This document shows positions 36,579 through 41,721 of a stretch of 41,721 bases of DNA, piece after piece. The position numbers were made by a program, and so were the translations under genes. This DNA is from Symploca sp. SIO1C2. Its GTDB lineage: Bacteria > Cyanobacteriota > Cyanobacteriia > Cyanobacteriales > Coleofasciculaceae. The notes under the pieces were generated by a model. That model saw nothing but the letters and a program-made list of their open reading frames with translations. It was not told the origin of the DNA and did no database searches. The stretch lies in NCBI GenBank assembly GCA_010672925.1, contig JAAHFP010000050.1:1-41721 (forward strand), given 5' to 3'. Positions within the stretch are counted from its first letter, which is position 1; every line of letters starts with the position of its first letter.

Positions 36579-38411
36579 ATGATAATTTCACTGCGAATTC
36601 AGAACTTTGCTTTAATTGACAAACTAGAACTAGAATTTGATTCTGGCTTGAATGTCTTGACAGGTGAAACCGGTGCTGGTAAATCGATAATTTTGGATGC
36701 GATTGATATCGCTTTGGGAGGAAAAGTCAGTCATCGGCTAATTCGTACTGGTACTCAACGAACTCTGGTAGAAGCTACATTCCGAGCAGATGCAGCGTTG
36801 ATTGCTTGGTTGAGTGAACAGGAAATTGACTTATTAGACGAGACAGATTTAGTCTGTAGCCGTGAGATGGCTATGCCTCAGGGAAATTTGCGATCGCGCA
36901 CTAGGGTGAATGGGGTTTTGGTTAACCGCAAACTAATAGAGGGACTGCGGGAGCGCTTAGTAGAAATTACGGCTCAGGGTCAAACGGTACAACTGATGCT
37001 CCCGGAACTTCAACGGGGATTATTAGATATGTACGGTGGTTTACCCCTAGGCCAACAGCGAGACCGAGTAGGAGTCGCTTACCTTGCCTCTCAGGAAGCA
37101 GCAAAAGCCTTGGAAAAGCGGCGTAAATCTGAACAAGAGCGCTTGCAACGGCTTGACTGGTTGGAATACCAAATTCAGGAACTCGGAACTGCGAACCTCA
37201 CTGATGCTTCGGAATTAGAACAATTAGAAATTGAGAGTCAACGTCTCACCCATGTAGTGGAACTACAACAACAGAGTTATCAAGTCCATCAAGCTCTTTA
37301 TCAAAATGACCAAGATGGTACTGCTAGTGCGGATTTATTAGGGCAAGCAGAAGCAACTTTGAAGGAGATGGTGGCTTATGATATGCAGCTACAGCCATTA
37401 TTAGACTTAGTTAGTGGAGCCCTGGCACAGATAGTAGAAGCAGCTCATCAAATTAATGCTTATGGAGAAGGATTAGATACGGATCCAGAGCGTTTACAAG
37501 AAGTAGAAGAGCGCATAGTTGTCCTTAAACAAATTTGCCGTAAATATGGGCCAACCTTAGCAGAAGCGATCGCTCATTATGAGAAACTACTATCAGAATT
37601 GGCACAGCTGAGTGGTAAAGGTCAATCCTTAGAAGAATTGGAAGCAACTTATGCCCAGTCTCAGGAAGTTTTGACGGATGAATGTACTCAACTAACTCAA
37701 TTACGCCGCACTGCTTCAGCGGAACTCGAAAATAAGTTAGTCGCAGAACTAAAACCTCTAGCGATGGAAAAAGTGCGCTTCCAAGTAGTGATCAATCCGG
37801 TGGAATCCACAGCTAACGGTGCAGACCACATTATTTTTTATTTTTCTCCTAACCCAGGAGAGAAACTGCAACCCCTATCTAAAACAGCTTCTGGTGGAGA
37901 AATGAGCCGTTTTTTGCTGGCACTGAAAGCTTGTTTTTCTAACACTAATGATCTTGGTAAAACCCTAATTTTTGATGAAGTTGATGTTGGAGTATCGGGG
38001 CGGGTGGCCCAAGCGATCGCTCACAAGCTTCACCAACTCAGTCAGCAGCATCAAGTACTTTGTGTTACCCATCAACCTTTAATTGCTGCTATGGCAGACA
38101 GGCACTTCCGAGTTGATAAACAAGTGATTGCCCAAAGTTCCTCACTAAAGACAGTCAAGCAACCTACCTCCCGTAAAAAGAACAAAACTTCATCCCCCTC
38201 AAGCAAAGACTCATTGGAACTGGAATTGCAAGAGCAACTCAGTGATTCCCAACTTAATGACCTGCGCACAGTTGTTCGTGTTAGCTTGCTAGAAGACTAT
38301 TCCCATCGTCAGGAAGAAATTGCCCAGCTAGCTGGTGGACATTCAGCTCAAGAAGCGATGACTTTTGCTGAATCTCTGTTAACCAAAGCTGCTGATTGGC
38401 GCGGGAATTAG
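36579..38411 (+). CDS. recN: DNA repair protein RecN
   Basis: SMC-like ATPase that acts at double-strand breaks. 610 residues from the ATG at 36579 (MIISLRIQNFALIDKLELEF), the family-typical start; an in-frame ATG at 36543 adds 12 residues. Seen: Walker A GETGAGKS (29-36), a long coiled-coil middle, and near the C-terminus the signature KTASGGEMSRFLLALK and Walker B KTLIFDEVDVGVSG. A low-complexity insert (SRKKNKTSSPSSKDS) precedes the last conserved block. Confidence 0.95.
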   Translation: MIISLRIQNFALIDKLELEFDSGLNVLTGETGAGKSIILDAIDIALGGKVSHRLIRTGTQRTLVEATFRADAALIAWLSEQEIDLLDETDLVCSREMAMPQGNLRSRTRVNGVLVNRKLIEGLRERLVEITAQGQTVQLMLPELQRGLLDMYGGLPLGQQRDRVGVAYLASQEAAKALEKRRKSEQERLQRLDWLEYQIQELGTANLTDASELEQLEIESQRLTHVVELQQQSYQVHQALYQNDQDGTASADLLGQAEATLKEMVAYDMQLQPLLDLVSGALAQIVEAAHQINAYGEGLDTDPERLQEVEERIVVLKQICRKYGPTLAEAIAHYEKLLSELAQLSGKGQSLEELEATYAQSQEVLTDECTQLTQLRRTASAELENKLVAELKPLAMEKVRFQVVINPVESTANGADHIIFYFSPNPGEKLQPLSKTASGGEMSRFLLALKACFSNTNDLGKTLIFDEVDVGVSGRVAQAIAHKLHQLSQQHQVLCVTHQPLIAAMADRHFRVDKQVIAQSSSLKTVKQPTSRKKNKTSSPSSKDSLELELQEQLSDSQLNDLRTVVRVSLLEDYSHRQEEIAQLAGGHSAQEAMTFAESLLTKAADWRGN

Positions 38412-38517
38412 GGAGATGGGGAGATGGGGAGCTGGGGAGATGAGTGAGATGGGGAGATGGGAGACAAGAAACTTAATACCTAACACCTAACACCTACCAC
38501 CTAACAACTAATACCCA
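38412..38517. repeat. GGGGAGAT and CCTAACA STRRs after recN
   Basis: GGAGATGG-type units of 7-8 bp (38412-38465) and CCTAACA/CCTACCA heptamers (38479-38510). The heptamers continue on the far side of the inverted-repeat element (38705-38733). Confidence 0.9.
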
Positions 38518-38518
38518 A

Positions 38519-38703
38519 TGGTGACAAGTTAAAAGGTAGTGCATGAGTGTCAACTCCCATATATGGCGTAGTAGTTCTAAAAAAACACTATATATGGAAA
38601 TACCCCAAGGGTTAAGGAAAATTGTATTCTTCTTCCTCTACTCCTCCGCTCCTCCGCTCCTCCGCCCCCTTGACAACGGCATTTTTGTCTTAACTTGTCA
38701 CCA
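38519..38703. mobile_element. 185-bp MITE-like element
   Basis: TGGTGACAAGTTAA at 38519-38532 and its exact complement TTAACTTGTCACCA at 38690-38703. The inside has no credible gene and includes a CTCCTCCG repeat (about 38640-38665). It sits between two arrays of the same CCTAACA heptamer family, as if inserted into one array. No clear target duplication was found. Confidence 0.7.
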
Positions 38704-38820
38704 ATGCCTACCACCTACCACCTAACACCTAAATAGATCGACAATGAGCAAAATAGTCTAGAATGAGCTCACCAGGCACAGTCAATCTTAGAATTAACTC
38801 TATAGAATAAAATTATTCGT
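38704..38820. other. Upstream region of the cyclase gene
   Basis: Heptamers (to about 38733) and then AT-rich single-copy sequence that should carry the cyclase promoter. TAGAAT at about 38802 may be a -10 box; no matching -35 was found with confidence. Confidence 0.35.
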
Positions 38821-41448
38821 GTGCCAGAAACGTTTTCTGACCCCCAACTTAGAGATATGACAGCCGCATCTTTCCAAACCATTGATGTTACTCCAGAGCC
38901 TGAACCCCAGAGTAGGCAAGAGCAACAGCAATCATCTGCCCTAGCAACAACTCAAGGTACTTTTTCTGCTTACTTGGCTCCTCTGAACAAGGATAATTTC
39001 AGGCAAGTGACCCAAGAGGTAGAAGATCGGTTCAGAGTAGTTAATCAGACTCTTTCGATGCTCGACAGTATGCTCGAAAGTCAGGGGTTTGATGCCATCC
39101 TTGATGAGATGTTACGGTCGATCACAGCTAAGACTGGGGAACTCCTTGGTGCTTACACCACCACTATTTTTCTGTTGGATGACGACAAAGATGAACTTTG
39201 GGCGATGGTGCCGAAAAAGGGTGGTGGTTCCCATGAAATTCGCATTCCTGCAAATGGGAGCAGTATTGCGGCTGAAGTAGCTAAGAGCAAGGAATACGTC
39301 AATATCCCCTACGACTTTTTTGAGGATCCGCGCTCAGGTGCAGCCAAGGAACAATTCAAGAAAACGGGATTCCGCACCTACACAATGCTGGCTTTGCCAC
39401 TGTTGAATGAGGACGATAATTTAGTTGCTGTTATTCAGCTGATTAACAAATTAAAACTCCCAGATCGTCCAGACCTTCCCTATGAAGAAAATATTGACTT
39501 AAATGGTTTTAGTGCGGCAGATGAGCAAGTTTTTGAAGAATTTGCCCCTTCAATTCGTCTGATTCTGGAATCGTCTCGGTCTTTAAAAAAGGCAACCCAA
39601 AGACAACAAGCCGCTTCCGCACTAATGGAGAGTGTTAACTCCCTAAGCCAAGCCAGCTTAGATTTGGAAGACACCCTCAAAAAGGTCATGGATGAAGCGA
39701 AGAAGCTGATGAATGCTGACCGCAGTACCCTGTGGCTAATTGATCAAGACCGGGATGATTTGTGGACGAAAATTCCCATAAATGGTAAGTTAACAGAAAT
39801 TCGCCTTCCGATGCAAAGTAATTCCTTTGCAGCTCAAGTAGCCCGTACAGGGGAAACAGTTATTATTGGGTTTGACTTGTACAATCACCCAGACTCTGAA
39901 ATCTCTCAAGAGACAGACCAAAAATCAGGTTATCGTACCTGTAGCTTGTTGTGTATGCCAGTATTTAACTCTGATGGTGAGTTGATTGGCGTTACCCAAT
40001 TAATTAACAAAAAGAAACAAGGAGACTTTCCTGAATATAAACCAGAAAACTGGCCTAGAGCACCTGAATGTTGGCAAGCAAGTTTTAATCGTACTGACCA
40101 AGAATTCATGAAGGTGTTTAATATCCAAGCTGGTGTGGCTCTGCAAAATGCTAAGTTGTTCGATACCGTTAAGCAGCAGGAACAAATGCAGCGTGATATT
40201 CTGCGGAGTCTCTCAGATGGGGTAATTTCTACCGATAAAGAAGGTAATATCATAGCGGCGAATGAGAGTGCTAAAGAGTTACTGAACTTGGATGAAACAG
40301 TATCCTTAGAAGGTAAAAAGATTATTGAGATTGTCCGAATCGAAGATAGGGACAAACAAGACAGTAGCAAGTTTACCCAATGGTTAAATGATGCTTTAGA
40401 AGGACAAGACCCCAAAGCTTATCAGCAATACTACCCAGATCAAAATCTATCCTGCCCAGGAGCAGATCAACCCCGTAGTGTTAATTTGTCTATTAACACC
40501 ATGGCTGATGCTAGTGACCGGGGCAAAGTCCGTGGCGCTTTAGTGGTCATGGAAGATATCAGTGATGAGAAGCGACTGAAGAGTACCATGTATCGCTACA
40601 TGACCCAGGAAGTAGCCGAAGAGTTACTGAAACTCGGTGAAGCCAAAATGGGAGGCGATCGCAAAGAGGTTTCGGTTCTGTTCTCAGATATTCGCAGCTA
40701 CACTACTTTAACTGAAAAGCTCAAGGCAGAAGAAGTAGTCAGTATGCTCAATGAATATTTTGAGTCGATGGTGGATGCGGTTTTTCAGAACAAAGGTACT
40801 CTGGACAAATATATCGGCGATGCGATCATGGCGGTGTTTGGCTCACCTTTGCCTCTAGAAGATCATGCCTGGAGAGCAGTAAAAACGGCTTTAGAAATGC
40901 GCCAACGGCTGGTAGATTTTAATGATGCTCGTAGTGCTCAGAATAAGGAAATCATTCGCATCGGTATTGGTATTCACTCCGACAGTGTCATCAGTGGTAA
41001 TATTGGCTCCAGTAAGCGGATGGAGTTTACCGCGATCGGGGATGGTGTTAACTTAGGTTCTCGCTTAGAAGGTACGAGTAAGCAATACGGCACTGATATC
41101 ATTATTAGTGAAAATACTTATAAACCCTGTGCCGATAAGATACGGGTGCGGGAACTCGACTGCATTCGGGTTAAAGGCAAACATGAACCGGTGAAAATCT
41201 ATGAATTGGTAGGATTTATAGATGAAGACATTTCCGATGAGAAGAAGCGGATGATCGATCTTTACCACCAAGGACGGGATCTCTATCTCAACCGCAACTT
41301 CCCCTTAGCTATTGGTAAGTTTGCTGAAGTGATGTCCATTGACCAAAGTAATAAAGCGGCAGATTTACACATGGAACGCTGTCAGCATTTTCTCAAGAAT
41401 ACTCCACCAGATGATTGGGATGGTGTCTGGACAATGACTAGTAAGTAA
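38821..41448 (+). CDS. GAF-GAF-PAS class III adenylate cyclase (CyaB type)
   Basis: 875 residues, GTG start. Domains: GAF1 about 85-250, GAF2 about 265-450 (both with the NKFxD-like region replaced by LPLLNEDDNLVAVIQLINK and FNSDGELIGVTQLINKKKQ), PAS about 455-580 (ISTDKEGNIIAANESAKELL), cyclase about 600-785, and a short TPR-like tail. Catalytic features: metal Asp623 (VLFSDIRSYTTL) and Asp667 (LDKYIGDAIMAVFG), adenine-selecting Lys732 (SSKRMEFTAIGDG), and transition-state Asn744/Arg748 (GVNLGSRLEG). This is the architecture of Anabaena CyaB1/CyaB2, whose GAF domains bind cAMP (family knowledge). It makes cAMP from ATP; soluble, no membrane segment. Confidence 0.95.
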   Translation: MPETFSDPQLRDMTAASFQTIDVTPEPEPQSRQEQQQSSALATTQGTFSAYLAPLNKDNFRQVTQEVEDRFRVVNQTLSMLDSMLESQGFDAILDEMLRSITAKTGELLGAYTTTIFLLDDDKDELWAMVPKKGGGSHEIRIPANGSSIAAEVAKSKEYVNIPYDFFEDPRSGAAKEQFKKTGFRTYTMLALPLLNEDDNLVAVIQLINKLKLPDRPDLPYEENIDLNGFSAADEQVFEEFAPSIRLILESSRSLKKATQRQQAASALMESVNSLSQASLDLEDTLKKVMDEAKKLMNADRSTLWLIDQDRDDLWTKIPINGKLTEIRLPMQSNSFAAQVARTGETVIIGFDLYNHPDSEISQETDQKSGYRTCSLLCMPVFNSDGELIGVTQLINKKKQGDFPEYKPENWPRAPECWQASFNRTDQEFMKVFNIQAGVALQNAKLFDTVKQQEQMQRDILRSLSDGVISTDKEGNIIAANESAKELLNLDETVSLEGKKIIEIVRIEDRDKQDSSKFTQWLNDALEGQDPKAYQQYYPDQNLSCPGADQPRSVNLSINTMADASDRGKVRGALVVMEDISDEKRLKSTMYRYMTQEVAEELLKLGEAKMGGDRKEVSVLFSDIRSYTTLTEKLKAEEVVSMLNEYFESMVDAVFQNKGTLDKYIGDAIMAVFGSPLPLEDHAWRAVKTALEMRQRLVDFNDARSAQNKEIIRIGIGIHSDSVISGNIGSSKRMEFTAIGDGVNLGSRLEGTSKQYGTDIIISENTYKPCADKIRVRELDCIRVKGKHEPVKIYELVGFIDEDISDEKKRMIDLYHQGRDLYLNRNFPLAIGKFAEVMSIDQSNKAADLHMERCQHFLKNTPPDDWDGVWTMTSK

Positions 41449-41721
41449 CTTGATTTTCCCAGCCTACCTTGCTCACTTCAGTTTTCCTAGTAAGTGTGTA
41501 TTGGTAGGCAGAAATGGTTTATTAATGAATAATGAATAATGGATAATTAGGGTCTGCTGAATAAGTCAGCCAAAAACAACTGATGGGTTATGCAAGTTAT
41601 TTAATTTTGGAATAATAATGAGCTTTTCTTGTTCAAAATTATCCATTTATAATCATAATTAATATTTGCCACCAAAAAAGTGTGATTTTCTAAAAAGTAC
41701 AACAAAAAAGCACAAAAAATC
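41449..41721. other. Gene-free right edge, possible IS end
   Basis: After an AATAATG repeat (41524-41545) comes GGGTCTGCTGAATAAGTCAG (41550-41569), which resembles the terminus of a known kind of cyanobacterial IS, with AT-rich sequence following. No transposase is visible before the window ends, so this is a weak call. Confidence 0.35.

Noticed and set aside
38543-38725. 60-residue frame in the MITE-like element
   Set aside because: Crosses the inverted repeat and CTCCTCCG repeats; no coding character or ribosome-binding site.
41065-41271. Minus-strand frames inside the cyclase gene
   Set aside because: Shadows of a clearly coding frame.

Overview
The window looks like chromosome from a filamentous cyanobacterium, probably of the Moorena/Lyngbya kind (inference). 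The pointers are many HIP1-type GCGATCGC sites, the cyanobacterial ATP synthase gene order atpI-B-E-F'-F-H-A-gamma with a separate b' gene, a GAF-GAF-PAS adenylate cyclase of CyaB type, and dozens of heptamer short tandem repeats (STRR) between genes. No tRNA, rRNA or CRISPR array was seen.

Layout. 1-6.5 kb: a fatty acyl-AMP ligase, a BaiN/HI0933-like flavoprotein preceded by a 53-residue rubredoxin, a DUF2993 protein, and a pseudouridine synthase overlapping a RodZ-like gene. 6.7-9 kb: a subtilisin-like protease with P-domain and RTX repeats. 9.3-15.7 kb: the eight-gene atp operon on the minus strand, with a terminator hairpin at its end and repeats inside it. 15.9-20.1 kb: accessory genes, namely a brnTA toxin-antitoxin pair, a secreted protein with three C-x30-C repeats, a thioredoxin-like 2Fe-2S ferredoxin, a GT-C membrane glycosyltransferase, and a hicAB pair whose hicA carries a 132-bp insertion. 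20.1-25.2 kb: a methyltransferase, a divergent Rieske oxygenase/TetR pair (the TetR carries a transposase-type zinc ribbon), a second GT-C-like membrane protein and YjbQ. 25.4-28.2 kb: a secreted protein of unknown function followed closely by a divergent pentein (guanidine-modifying) enzyme.

28.28-30.61 kb: an IS200/IS605-type element (tnpB intact, tnpA frameshifted) sits precisely inside a DJ-1/PfpI gene. Both gene halves can be read and rejoin in frame at a TTGAC target, so the TnpB target-adjacent motif and its omega-RNA guide can be predicted from sequence. 30.67-35.4 kb: an AttEFGH-like set (ABC ATPase, double FtsX permease, AttH/CrtC lipocalin-like protein). 35.5-36.5 kb: a PD-(D/E)XK-like gene flanked by inverted copies of a dispersed repeat, one of which runs into seven 20-bp tandem units just before recN. 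36.6-41.4 kb: recN, a 185-bp MITE-like inverted-repeat element among STRRs, and a CyaB-type adenylate cyclase.

The core genes look intact. Most of the unusual features are small mobile or repetitive elements that have moved gene ends, broken genes (hicA, pfpI, tnpA) or loosened operon spacing.
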